DNA of 64,000 bases from DASZWJ01 sp963813895 (GTDB taxonomy: Bacteria; Pseudomonadota; Gammaproteobacteria; JAURND01), in contig CAWFAS010000001.1 of assembly GCA_963813895.1 (NCBI GenBank), positions 186,001 to 250,000 on the forward strand, in the 5' to 3' direction. Below, piece after piece: positions 18,231 through 26,252 of this stretch. The translations under genes were made by a program, and so were the position numbers. The notes under the pieces are model-generated. The model ran no database searches, was not told where the DNA came from, and saw only the letters and a list, made by a program, of their open reading frames with translations. The first letter of the stretch is position 1; each line of letters starts with the position of its first letter.

Positions 18231-18634
18231 TACGCAATTTTTTTATATATTTGTGAGCGAATCAGATTGTCAGATTGCTATCATATTTTAGACAATCAGG
18301 ATAGCTTTACATGGGTTACAACAAAGACATCCTTTTGAAAAAACTAAACAGAGACTGAATAATGCGATCAAAAATGCACAAAAAAATAGATGACGCTTTT
18401 TTCTGTACAAAAAGCTGGCAATAGTAATTAGACAACCCATTCAACTAAAAAGATTTCAAACCGCCTTCGAATTGGTTGATTACTTACAGTCTATACCAGC
18501 AAAAAACTTGACAGATAAATTCTACTATGCCATTTATCTGACGCTCCGTTTATTAGCGATCCAAGGTTAAACGAAATTAAGACCATTCAGCAGTTTTTAA
18601 GAGAATCATCTAGTTAATTGTTCTTGCACAATAC
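18231..18634. other. Gap with no intact gene
   Basis: About 400 bases before the end of the leftward repressor gene. A fragment near 18458-18570 reads FQTAFELVDYLQSIPAKNLT and runs to a stop, but it has no start and no family I recognise. Otherwise nothing is seen. Confidence 0.4.
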
Positions 18635-19291
18635 CTAAGCTCTACGCCTTATCCAAACAATAGGCGCAGCACTAAATAGTGAATTTGCCTTTATTACTTT
18701 AGTTTTGATCTTTGCTTTCGTATTGATGCAAGCAAGAATAAATTCATCCTTTTTCTTCCCTGGCCGCAATTCGCGGATCAATACTTCCCCTTCTATTAGT
18801 TGCAATATGCAGTATCTTCCTACTGCCTTAGTAATTTCTTCAGCAAAATAACGTTCCCCGGCCACCAAATCTCCTGCGTAAAATCCTGGTTCCATACTAT
18901 CGTCAGATACAATGGCATCTACTGAATTTGGATGTAATTGACGAAATAACCCTACCTCCTGAGCCATCACTTGGCCCAGGTCAAGATTTTTATTAAAAAT
19001 CGGCAGATTAGTCCGGGTAGGCTCTGCGCCAATACCATATAACAGCCACTCTACTGAGCAGGGGACTCCCTCTGATTGAAAGGCGTTTACTAACTTTAAT
19101 GCCCCTTTTTCGGTTAATCCTCCATATTTACCTGATTCCCAATTTTGCAGCGTTGCCGCTGGAACCGCATGTCCTTTGCTGAATTCACGACGGCTAAACC
19201 TAAGCAATGTCTCACGAATATGCCGCACCCTGTCTCCGCGGGCCTCAATAGAACCGGAACCTTCGGGAAAAGCTGGGGAATTATGGGCCAT
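18635..19291 (-). CDS. XRE-type HTH / S24 LexA-like repressor, phage C2 type
   Basis: A 218-residue protein: N-terminal HTH (about 20-75, with VPAATLQNWESGKYGGLTEKG) and a C-terminal S24 peptidase-like domain. The catalytic serine is present (VSDDSMEPGFYAGDLV, Ser132), but the strand that should carry the general-base lysine reads GEVLIRELRPG, with Arg173 where self-cleaving LexA/C2 proteins have Lys. It may therefore dimerise and bind DNA without RecA-induced self-cleavage. It is divergent from the gene at 19476, and a palindromic operator candidate lies between. Probably a phage or integrative-element repressor left in the decayed region. Confidence 0.8.
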   Translation of the reverse strand: MAHNSPAFPEGSGSIEARGDRVRHIRETLLRFSRREFSKGHAVPAATLQNWESGKYGGLTEKGALKLVNAFQSEGVPCSVEWLLYGIGAEPTRTNLPIFNKNLDLGQVMAQEVGLFRQLHPNSVDAIVSDDSMEPGFYAGDLVAGERYFAEEITKAVGRYCILQLIEGEVLIRELRPGKKKDEFILACINTKAKIKTKVIKANSLFSAAPIVWIRRRA

Positions 19292-19348
19292 AAGTTGTCC
19301 AATGAAATGTTTGAGTGATGTTCAGCGAAAAGACTACATTTTTATTGT

Positions 19349-19380
19349 CAAATTTTGAGTAAAATTTTAATCAAAATTGG
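19349..19380. promoter_or_regulatory. Candidate repressor operator
   Basis: An imperfect 32-bp palindrome centred on AAAATTTT, with half-sites CAAATTTTGAGT and (on the other strand) CCAATTTTGATT. It lies 58 bases upstream of the S24-type repressor and about 95 bases before the divergent gene, the place where a C2-type repressor would bind. Confidence 0.45.
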
Positions 19381-19475
19381 AGAATCTCCTAAAAGTTACC
19401 TTTTTACAGACTGGCGAAGGTCGCCTAGGAGCCTATGGTTAACATTCGTAATTCAAAAATGAGTATTATTAAAAT

Positions 19476-20141
19476 ATGATTAATGACCCTTTTAAATATG
19501 AGATTCTCGCAAGGGGATTGCTAAAAGAAATCAAGAAATGTCCATCAGATGTTGAACAATTAGAAATCTTAAAAACCATATTGGCTATGTCAACTTCCTC
19601 AATAAATGTGACTTTTTTAACACAATTACTGACGAAGGAAAACCAGTGCCCACAAAAAGCCACACAGAGTAAGACCTCAAATCAGACTGGTCATATATTA
19701 AAAATCGGAACGCCAATCTTTAAAACCTATCATAAATCAATTAAACAAAAGTTGAGACATAGCATTATAGCCCAGGCAGTTTATATCGGCCTGTGCTCCA
19801 ATAGCAACGATCTTAATCATACCGAACATACACCCAGAGAGAGAAAAGAAATGTCTATATTAACTAATAAGAAGTATCCGAAATTATCTACCCACCAACC
19901 AATAAAAATACTTGTTATTGGCCACTCCAAAGATCAACTGAGTCAGCTTGATTGGCTTAATAATCCTGAATTTACTATAGATTTAGCAAGTAATGGGATA
20001 ATGGCATTAGAGAAAGTTGATAATGGCTATGATCTTCTTTTTATGAAAAGTGATATGCCATCAGGACTATCTGGCCTTGATGTCATAAAAATATTACAAG
20101 AAATGAGACCGGAACAAAAAGTGCCAGTCATATTGGTTTAG
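19476..20141 (+). CDS. Protein with degenerate receiver (REC) domain
   Basis: A 221-residue product. The N-terminal 130 residues are unrecognised (MINDPFKYEILARGLLKEIK, then a basic stretch). From about 140 the sequence follows a receiver domain: IKILVIGHSKDQLSQLDWL, ALEKVDNGYDLLFMKSDMPS, DVIKILQEMRPEQKVPVILV. The acidic pair of strand 1 is replaced (GHSKD) and the phospho-acceptor Asp after LLFM is Lys, so it cannot be phosphorylated in the usual way. It stops at the end of strand 4, about 30 residues short of a full domain, and so may be truncated. A LuxR-type HTH protein follows 68 bases downstream. Confidence 0.6.
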   Translation: MINDPFKYEILARGLLKEIKKCPSDVEQLEILKTILAMSTSSINVTFLTQLLTKENQCPQKATQSKTSNQTGHILKIGTPIFKTYHKSIKQKLRHSIIAQAVYIGLCSNSNDLNHTEHTPRERKEMSILTNKKYPKLSTHQPIKILVIGHSKDQLSQLDWLNNPEFTIDLASNGIMALEKVDNGYDLLFMKSDMPSGLSGLDVIKILQEMRPEQKVPVILV

Positions 20142-20209
20142 TTAGACTTATGGCGGTGTTACATAGTTCTAGATTATGCACTGCAACTCCCTAAAAAAGG
20201 ACGTTATCG

Positions 20210-20446
20210 ATGGACAAATCTTCCGCTATTAAAAAAATGGGCCTAGCAGGAAAACAAAAAAATGAACTTAATTTTACTGATCTTGAAAGGCAATGTGTTT
20301 TACATTTTATGCAGAATAATACACTTGCTAAAATTGCGATGGATTTGCAGCTTAGTGAATTTACAGTTGAATTTTATCTTATGAATGCTATCCAAAAATT
20401 ATATTTGACTGCATCTCAATTTAGGGATAGATGTGAGTCTGGGTAA
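20210..20446 (+). CDS. Small LuxR-type HTH protein
   Basis: A 78-residue protein consisting of little more than a LuxR/GerE DNA-binding domain: FTDLERQCVLHFMQNNTLAK then IAMDLQLSEFTVEFYLMNAIQKL, matching the four-helix pattern with the usual TVEFHL recognition helix. No sensory domain. It could be a stand-alone regulator like GerE, or the tail of a longer regulator whose receiver part is the preceding gene; the two together would look like a NarL-type response regulator that has been split. Confidence 0.65.
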   Translation: MDKSSAIKKMGLAGKQKNELNFTDLERQCVLHFMQNNTLAKIAMDLQLSEFTVEFYLMNAIQKLYLTASQFRDRCESG

Positions 20447-20556
20447 GTTGAATCTTTAAATGCAACAATTTTGAAAAATTATAGTTTTAGGGAAAAGTTA
20501 GAAAAATTGGTCTGAAAAAGATATTGGGAAAGACGCAGAAGAGGGCGGAAATCCTA

Positions 20557-20587
20557 TGATTAGGAGTGGCTTAATCACTCCTAATCA
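20557..20587. terminator. Strong hairpin downstream of the LuxR-type gene
   Basis: TGATTAGGAGTG and CACTCCTAATCA form a perfect 12-bp stem with the loop GCTTAAT, between two convergent genes. No T-tract follows, so terminator function is probable but not certain. Confidence 0.5.
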
Positions 20588-20668
20588 ATGAGGTTCTGTC
20601 AAACAAATTATACTTTAAAAAAGGCAGATAAAAATTTGAGTGCATTATGTTGCTGATCTTTCACTTTA

Positions 20669-21052
20669 TTAATTAACTTGCATACCACAACGATAGATAC
20701 TGCCCTGTCTATAAGCGGTTATGGTAATTTTACGTGCACTACTTGGAATGGTACCGCACATGACCCGAAAATTATTTAGTCCACTATTTGAGGTTATGCT
20801 GACGGGTTGACCTGGTCTAACACGGAAAATACCCAATGCGTGCAGAGGGGTTCTTGCCGCAAGCACGGCAGAAGAGTTTTTCCCCAGCCTCACAGAAACG
20901 CTTTGGCCTAGGCTATTAGCTCCCCTGACTCCAACCGACATCCAGTTTTGATTTTGCGAATTATAGGGCTGGGTGTTATAAGGCATCTGACCCACAGAAG
21001 GTAAACTAAATAAGACTGATAATAGTCCGATACAAAATAACTTTTTTAACAT
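20669..21052 (-). CDS. Small secreted protein of unknown function
   Basis: A 127-residue product with a clear Sec signal peptide (MLKKLFCIGLLSVLFSLPSV, cleavage probably near residue 21). The mature part is Asn/Gln/Tyr-rich at first (MPYNTQPYNSQNQN) and then a compact domain with two cysteines (RVMCGTIPSS and IYRCGMQVN) that could form a disulfide. No family is recognised. The start is supported by AAGGAG eight bases upstream. Confidence 0.65.
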   Translation of the reverse strand: MLKKLFCIGLLSVLFSLPSVGQMPYNTQPYNSQNQNWMSVGVRGANSLGQSVSVRLGKNSSAVLAARTPLHALGIFRVRPGQPVSITSNSGLNNFRVMCGTIPSSARKITITAYRQGSIYRCGMQVN

Positions 21053-21146
21053 AAATTTATCTCCTTTTTACATTAATATTTAAGTCCATTTGTTATTATA
21101 GTATAAACTCAGCAAAGTGCCACTATAGGCTGTTCTCCGTTAGCTA

Positions 21147-21219
21147 TCATCCCGAGCGTACCGAGGCCGACGCAACATAAACGCTCCCTAACGGTCGCGG
21201 CTCGGTACGCTCGAGATGA
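21147..21219. repeat. Palindromic repeat with the CTCGGTACG core
   Basis: TCATCCCGAGCGTACCGAG on the left pairs with CTCGGTACGCTCGAGATGA on the right (few mismatches). The inner part, CTCCCTAACGGTCGCGG, recurs in the element at 55031-55132, so the two are copies of one family. Confidence 0.75.
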
Positions 21220-21334
21220 CCAGCAGGCAAAGCAAGCTTCTAGTGGTGCTTTTGCTGAATCTGGGGGGTATTCTATTGGCTTCACTCTCTTATAAATATA
21301 GCCGCTCTCTTTTACCCTTCTTATAGGATAACTA

Positions 21335-22441
21335 ATGAAAATATTAGCCATAACCATCGGCACTTTAACAATCCCGCTCATTCGACCCTTTATTACGGCA
21401 GTACGTCGTACTGACCAGGTCGAAGATGTCATTGTGATGCTAAAAACAGATACTGGCGCTATAGGTTACGGCTCTGCAGCTGCGACACCAGCTATTACGG
21501 GTGAAACACAAATGTCCATTATTAATGCCATTCAAACCATTCTGGCGCCAAAACTAATTGGACAATCTATTGATAATTTCAATCCATTATTACATTGTAT
21601 CGATAACGCCTTAAAGCAAAATACCTCTGCCAAAGCAGCTTTAGATATGGCTCTGCATGACTTATTTGCTCAATATTGCAATTTACCTTTATACAAACTA
21701 TTGGGCGGGGCTTCTAATAAACTGAGTACTTGCATTACCGTGAGTGTTAAAGACCCCCTGGCAATGGCTGATGATGCCAGATTATTTATTGAGCAAGGTT
21801 TTACGGTATTAAAAATAAAAGTGGGTTTAAATCCGGTTGAAGATATTGAGCGTATTAAAGCTATCCGTTCGGCCATTGGTAATGAAATTAAAATTTTAGT
21901 CGATGCCAATCAAGGGTGGGATACCAAGAGTGCCCTACATATTATTAAAACACTTGAACGACAAAACCTGGAAGTGACTATAGTTGAACAACCTGTTAAG
22001 GCGCACGATCTCACTAATTTAAAATTAATTCGTGACACGGTTGATAGCTTCATAATGGCAGATGAAGCCTGTTTTTCAGCGCAAGATGCTCTGGCTATTG
22101 CAAAAAATAATGCAAGTGATGGTGTCAATATTAAACTCATGAAAGCAGGCGGTATTCATAATGCCAATGCTATTTATCACATTGCGAATAGCGCTCATCT
22201 TGGTTGTATGGTCGGCTGTATGCTTGAATCACCGATTGGTATTGCCGCTATGGCGAGTTTTGCCGTCAGCAAACCTAATATTTTATTTGCTGATTTAGAC
22301 GCAATCACATTAATCCAAAATAATCCAATTATTCAGGGTGCCCAACTTATAGGTAATGAGGTGGTATTATCTGACAGACCTGGCTTGGGTATTGAAGGAT
22401 TCACTGATGGCTTACAGATTATCAAAACCATTGGAAATTAG
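21335..22441 (+). CDS. Dipeptide epimerase (L-Ala-D/L-Glu type), enolase superfamily
   Basis: A 368-residue enzyme with the full muconate-lactonizing subgroup active site: KxK on strand 2 (Lys160, Lys162), metal ligands Asp190 (VDANQGW), Glu218 (VEQP) and Asp243 (ADEA), and Lys267 (IKLMKAGGI). The spacing is almost exactly that of the Bacillus L-Ala-D/L-Glu epimerase. The mobile N-terminal capping domain and the late CMLESPIG strand are also present. It interconverts the Glu epimer in murein-derived dipeptides so the peptide can be recycled. The family includes many dipeptide specificities, so the exact substrate is uncertain. RBS-like AGGA lies upstream of ATG 21335. Confidence 0.88.
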   Translation: MKILAITIGTLTIPLIRPFITAVRRTDQVEDVIVMLKTDTGAIGYGSAAATPAITGETQMSIINAIQTILAPKLIGQSIDNFNPLLHCIDNALKQNTSAKAALDMALHDLFAQYCNLPLYKLLGGASNKLSTCITVSVKDPLAMADDARLFIEQGFTVLKIKVGLNPVEDIERIKAIRSAIGNEIKILVDANQGWDTKSALHIIKTLERQNLEVTIVEQPVKAHDLTNLKLIRDTVDSFIMADEACFSAQDALAIAKNNASDGVNIKLMKAGGIHNANAIYHIANSAHLGCMVGCMLESPIGIAAMASFAVSKPNILFADLDAITLIQNNPIIQGAQLIGNEVVLSDRPGLGIEGFTDGLQIIKTIGN

Positions 22442-22507
22442 GGTGATTGCGTTTCCAGCGCGATTAAAATAAGCTCATGCTTGTGCAAGATAATTTTAGG
22501 AAATAGT

Positions 22508-23713
22508 ATGTCCGAAACCCAAGGTACCCCAGCCCCAGCTAGCGAACCGCCTGCTAACCATTCAACGCGTAAGCGTTGGCTGTGGTCGCTATCCTTATTC
22601 TTTATTGTGGTAGGTATTTGCTATGCCATTTACTGGATAACCATTGGTCAATTCTATGTAACCACCAATGATGCCTATGTTAGCGGTAATTCCATTAGGG
22701 TTATGGCCGAAGTTTCCGGACGAATTATCAATATTATGGCAGACGAAACTGACCTGGTAACTAAAGGTCAAGCGGTCATTAAGATAGACCCGGCTGATGC
22801 GCTCGTTGATTTACAGAAAGCCGAATCCCAATTTGCTTTAACTGTGCGGCAAGTGAGTCAGTTATATCAAAATGTCAGCCAATTAAAGTCAAATCTCACT
22901 TTACAGAAAGCTACCTTGCAAAGAGCGAACGAAGATTATGCTCGACGTGCGAAATTAATTGTTGATCAATCCATCTCTCAAGAAGCCTTAGAGCATGCTA
23001 AATTAGACGTAGATAGTGCCACTGCAGCTGTCCACGATGCCCAATACCAGCTGGATTCTGCATTGGGATTAATCTCTAATACTGACTTGTATCACCACCC
23101 TCAAGTTGCGCAAATGGCGGCGAATTTACGAGCCGCTTATTTAGCGTGGAGGCGAACTACCATTTATGCGCCGGACACGGGTTATATTGCGAAACGGACA
23201 GTAGAAATAGGCCAAGAAGTGTCACCGACAACCACGTTGATGGTATTAGTGCCCTTAAATGAAGTCTGGGTTGATGCTAATTTTAAAGAAGTGCAATTAA
23301 AAAATATTCGCATCGGACAATCCGCCAAATTGACAGCGGATGCTTATGGCAAGGGGATTAAATTTCAAGGCACGGTAGCAGGGTTTAGCCCTGGCACAGG
23401 CAGTGCTTTCGATTTATTGCCCCCACAAAACGCTACCGGCAATTGGATTAAAATAGTGCAACGCTTGCCAGTGCGTATTTTAGTTAATTCACAACAATTG
23501 CAACAACATCCATTACAAATCGGATTATCGATGTCCGTAAAAGTCGATACACATGACCGGAATGGTGCTAGATTATCGAGCCTACCCCAAACAAAAATAC
23601 TGTATAAAACAGCTGGCGAGAGCGATGAATTACAACAAGCTAATAAAATAATTCAAAAAATTATGCAGAGTAATGCGCCTAATATTGGCTTGACGCATAA
23701 TGCGGCTAAGTAA
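22508..23713 (+). CDS. emrA: EmrA-type membrane fusion protein
   Basis: The start is placed at ATG 22508 (TTAGGA upstream). The 401-residue protein has one N-terminal membrane helix (WLWSLSLFFIVVGICYAIYW), the lipoyl/barrel half VMAEVSGRIINIMADETDLV, a long alpha-helical hairpin with heptads (about 95-200), and the second half beginning TTIYAPDTGYIAKRTVEIGQ. This is the HlyD/EmrA layout: it links the inner-membrane pump EmrB to an outer-membrane TolC channel for export of uncouplers, fatty acids and drugs. emrB follows on the same strand, but 400 bases away across a palindromic element. Confidence 0.9.
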   Translation: MSETQGTPAPASEPPANHSTRKRWLWSLSLFFIVVGICYAIYWITIGQFYVTTNDAYVSGNSIRVMAEVSGRIINIMADETDLVTKGQAVIKIDPADALVDLQKAESQFALTVRQVSQLYQNVSQLKSNLTLQKATLQRANEDYARRAKLIVDQSISQEALEHAKLDVDSATAAVHDAQYQLDSALGLISNTDLYHHPQVAQMAANLRAAYLAWRRTTIYAPDTGYIAKRTVEIGQEVSPTTTLMVLVPLNEVWVDANFKEVQLKNIRIGQSAKLTADAYGKGIKFQGTVAGFSPGTGSAFDLLPPQNATGNWIKIVQRLPVRILVNSQQLQQHPLQIGLSMSVKVDTHDRNGARLSSLPQTKILYKTAGESDELQQANKIIQKIMQSNAPNIGLTHNAAK

Positions 23714-23749
23714 CTATTGTATGTGCCTTGATTTTGCTTTTGTAGTAGA

Positions 23750-24059
23750 GAAGCATACCCCTCTCCCTAACCCTCTCCCGCAAGGGGAGAGGGGATCATA
23801 GAGCATGGAAAAGTGGGAGGAGGAATGATGCAATTTCGCCATTGATAGTAGGGGAGAGCAATGCCAAGTTTGAATCAGCACAAGTCCCTTCCTCTTGCGG
23901 GAGGGCGTTGTTGCATAATTCACCTGCCACTTGGGAGAAAGCACTGTATCACAACCCCTTCGCGGGAGAGCGTCGCTGCATAATTCACCTGCCGCTTGGG
24001 AGAAAGCACTGTATCCCCTCTCCCCTTGCGGAAGAGGGTTAGGGAGAGGGGTATGCTTC
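23750..24059. repeat. Palindromic MITE-like element (CTCTCCC family), 310 bp
   Basis: Terminal inverted repeats of roughly 45 bp start GAAGCATACCCCTCTCCC and end with the complement. The interior holds two direct copies of a segment containing TTGCATAATTCACCTGCC and GGGAGAAAGCACTGTATC (about 23910 and 23970). The element lies between emrA and emrB. Related elements lie at 27969, 31853 and 47613. Confidence 0.85.
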
Positions 24060-24115
24060 AGCTGCCTCAAGCGTATCCCATGAACCAAACCAAAACACTA
24101 TTAGTAAGGATACTT

Positions 24116-25636
24116 ATGGCAGATATTAAAGGCCCTCACCTATGGCTATTAACCCTAGCGGTTTCAGCGGGCATATTTATGAATGTGCTCGACACGTCCA
24201 TTGCGAATGTCGCTATACCAACCATCGCTGGCAATTTGGGGGTGAGTGCAGATCAAGGAACTTGGGTTATTACTTCCTTCACTGTCAGCACTGCCATTGT
24301 ATTACCCATTACTGGCTGGTTGGCAAAACGTTTTGGCGAAGTGCGACTATTTGTCATTTCTACTTTATTATTTACTCTCACCTCTTTTTTATGTGGTTTC
24401 TCTACTAATTTTCCCATGTTAGTTTTTTTTCGTGCGCTTCAAGGCGCCGTTGCTGGCCCCATGATCCCTTTGTCGCAAAGTCTGCTATTAGAAAGCTACC
24501 CACCCGATAAAAAAGGTTTTGCGACTTCTTTGTGGGCTATGGTTGCCGTGGCAGGACCGGTGCTGGGACCCATTTTAGGAGGCTATATTACTGACAATTA
24601 CCACTGGGCATGGATATTTTACATTAATATCCCGGTGGGTATTTTCGCAGCCTATTTTACTTGGAAAATTCTAGGCAAGCATGATACAGAAATTGTCAGA
24701 TCACCGATTGATTATATTGGCTTAGTGTTATTAGTTATCAGCGTCGGCTGTTTGCAAATATTGTTGGATCGCGGTCAGGATTTAGACTGGTTTAATTCAA
24801 AGGTAATCATAACCTTAGCCATCACTTCCTTCATTGCATTTAGCTTTTTTTTAGCGTGGGAACTCACTGAGCGGTTTCCCATTGTGGATTTAACTTTATT
24901 TAAAAGTAGAAATTTCAGTGTGGGTACTATTGCGCTGAGTCTGGGATTTATGATTTATTTTGGTGGCGTTGTGGTGATGCCGTTATGGCTACAAACTCAA
25001 CAAGATTATACCCCCACCTGGGCCGGCCTGGCGGTTGCTCCTTTAGGTGTTTTACCTTTGCTATTATCACCTGTGGTAGGCCGCCTAATTGACAAAATTG
25101 ACTTGCGTATTTTTGTCAGTTTTGGCTTTCTTGTTTTTGCTTTGTGTAGTTTTTGGCAAGCACATTTCAATGCGGATATTGATTTTAATCACTTGGCCTT
25201 AGTCCGTTTTTTACAAGGGTTAGGAGCTCCGTGCTTTTTTATCCCCACCACTGCCATTCTACTTTCTGGACTACCCAATAACCGCTTAGCCAGCGCAGCA
25301 GGATTATCTACTTTTTTGCGTTTATTAGGAGGTAGCTTTGGTACCTCTATTAGTGTCGCCTTATGGGATCGTCGCGAAACATTGCATCAGAGTCGTTTAG
25401 TCGAATCACTCACTTCATTTAATCCCAATGTTATTGAATCATTGCAGCAATTAAATGGTTTAGGGTTTATGGATCTTCAGCCCTATGGAAAAATTAACCA
25501 AGCCGTCGTTAATCAAGCTTATATGTTATCAACCAATGATATTTTTTGGGGAACCGGGGTTATTTTTCTGGGACTTTTAGTACTGATTTGGTTTGCTAAG
25601 CCTCCTTTTTTAAGCAAAGTAGCACCGCAGCATTAG
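24116..25636 (+). CDS. emrB: EmrB-type MFS multidrug exporter (DHA2, 14 TM)
   Basis: The most likely start is ATG 24116 (TAAGGA seven bases upstream); ATG 24080 is an alternative, and anything further upstream lies inside the repeat. The product is 506 residues with 14 hydrophobic segments. Family marks: NVLDTSIANVAIPTIAGNLG in the first segment, ITGWLAKRFGEVRLF (motif A), RALQGAVAGPMIPLSQSLLL, and the antiporter motif C AVAGPVLGPILGGYI. With EmrA it forms a proton-driven export complex through TolC. Confidence 0.92.
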   Translation: MADIKGPHLWLLTLAVSAGIFMNVLDTSIANVAIPTIAGNLGVSADQGTWVITSFTVSTAIVLPITGWLAKRFGEVRLFVISTLLFTLTSFLCGFSTNFPMLVFFRALQGAVAGPMIPLSQSLLLESYPPDKKGFATSLWAMVAVAGPVLGPILGGYITDNYHWAWIFYINIPVGIFAAYFTWKILGKHDTEIVRSPIDYIGLVLLVISVGCLQILLDRGQDLDWFNSKVIITLAITSFIAFSFFLAWELTERFPIVDLTLFKSRNFSVGTIALSLGFMIYFGGVVVMPLWLQTQQDYTPTWAGLAVAPLGVLPLLLSPVVGRLIDKIDLRIFVSFGFLVFALCSFWQAHFNADIDFNHLALVRFLQGLGAPCFFIPTTAILLSGLPNNRLASAAGLSTFLRLLGGSFGTSISVALWDRRETLHQSRLVESLTSFNPNVIESLQQLNGLGFMDLQPYGKINQAVVNQAYMLSTNDIFWGTGVIFLGLLVLIWFAKPPFLSKVAPQH

Positions 25637-25649
25637 TCGTGTTCGACTA
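25634..25649. terminator. Small hairpin between convergent emrB and yoeB
   Basis: TAGTCG-TGTT-CGACTA, a perfect six-base stem that includes the emrB stop codon and abuts the yoeB stop. It may serve as a weak bidirectional terminator. Confidence 0.35.
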
Positions 25650-25907
25650 CTATTTATAATGAAATTTCGTAGATATGATTACAATTTCTTCATCAATCAC
25701 TTTGTATACCAAGCGATGCTCCTGGTTTATACGACGGGACCAGCAGCCTTGAAATTCAAAGCGTAATGGCTCAGGTTTCCCCTTTCCTGCAAATGGAGTG
25801 CGTAGAATTTCTTTAATTAACTCATTTATTTTTTGCAAAATTTGCTTATCGTATTTTTGCCAGAATAAATAATCATCCCAGGCTTCGGGAGTAAAAGCGA
25901 GTTTCAT
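25650..25907 (-). CDS. yoeB: YoeB-type toxin (ribosome-dependent mRNase)
   Basis: An 85-residue RelE/YoeB-fold protein. The family core is plain: PFAGKGKPEPLRFEFQGCWS, RRINQEHRLVYKV and the C-terminal catalytic STKFHY (His and Tyr). It cuts mRNA in the ribosomal A site when freed from YefM. Its start overlaps the last four bases of the antitoxin gene, giving coupled translation. Full length and all expected catalytic residues (Glu/Arg/His) are present, so it is likely functional. Confidence 0.93.
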   Translation of the reverse strand: MKLAFTPEAWDDYLFWQKYDKQILQKINELIKEILRTPFAGKGKPEPLRFEFQGCWSRRINQEHRLVYKVIDEEIVIISTKFHYK

Positions 25908-26158
25908 TCCTCAAGTAACCTTTTTTTTAACAGTTTTCCTTCTCTCAAACTATGCAAAGATTTTCTGAGGTGGCGGGCATTAGCTTCATTACCCAGCAAA
26001 TAAGCTGTTTCTTTAAGTGACTCATAATCGTCCAAAGAAAGTAGTACCATATTTTCGCCATGCGCTCTTTTGATAATAACTTCTTCATGCCGATCTGCGG
26101 AATTGTCCATGATTTCTTTGAGATGTGTCCGAAGTTCACTGAATGTGACCACGTTCAT
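25904..26158 (-). CDS. yefM: YefM-type antitoxin (Phd/YefM family)
   Basis: An 84-residue protein with the Phd/YefM start NVVTFSELRTHLKEIMDN, the RAHGENMVLLSLDDYESLKE core and a C-terminal toxin-binding tail (ANARHLRKSLHSLREGKLL). It represses its own operon as a complex with YoeB. It is first in the operon and has a good ribosome-binding site (AGGAGG). An operator-like palindrome lies directly upstream. Confidence 0.93.
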   Translation of the reverse strand: MNVVTFSELRTHLKEIMDNSADRHEEVIIKRAHGENMVLLSLDDYESLKETAYLLGNEANARHLRKSLHSLREGKLLKKRLLEE

Positions 26159-26162
26159 ATAG

Positions 26163-26200
26163 CCTCCTTTAAGTACCTAAATAAGTACATTTTAAAGGAG
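26163..26200. promoter_or_regulatory. yefM-yoeB operator candidate
   Basis: Inverted repeat CTCCTTTAA ... TTAAAGGAG enclosing two GTAC boxes (AAGTACCTAAATAAGTAC). It covers the antitoxin ribosome-binding site, as expected for an autoregulated toxin-antitoxin operon whose known operators contain TGTACA-like palindromes. Confidence 0.6.
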
Positions 26201-26252
26201 AGAGCTCGCCAGCACAAGCCTATTTTAGGAGTTTTTATAAAATGGAGATCAA

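Noticed and set aside
23714..24088. Open frames on both strands through the repeat between emrA and emrB
   Set aside because: They are produced by the stop-poor CTCTCCC palindrome and do not resemble protein.
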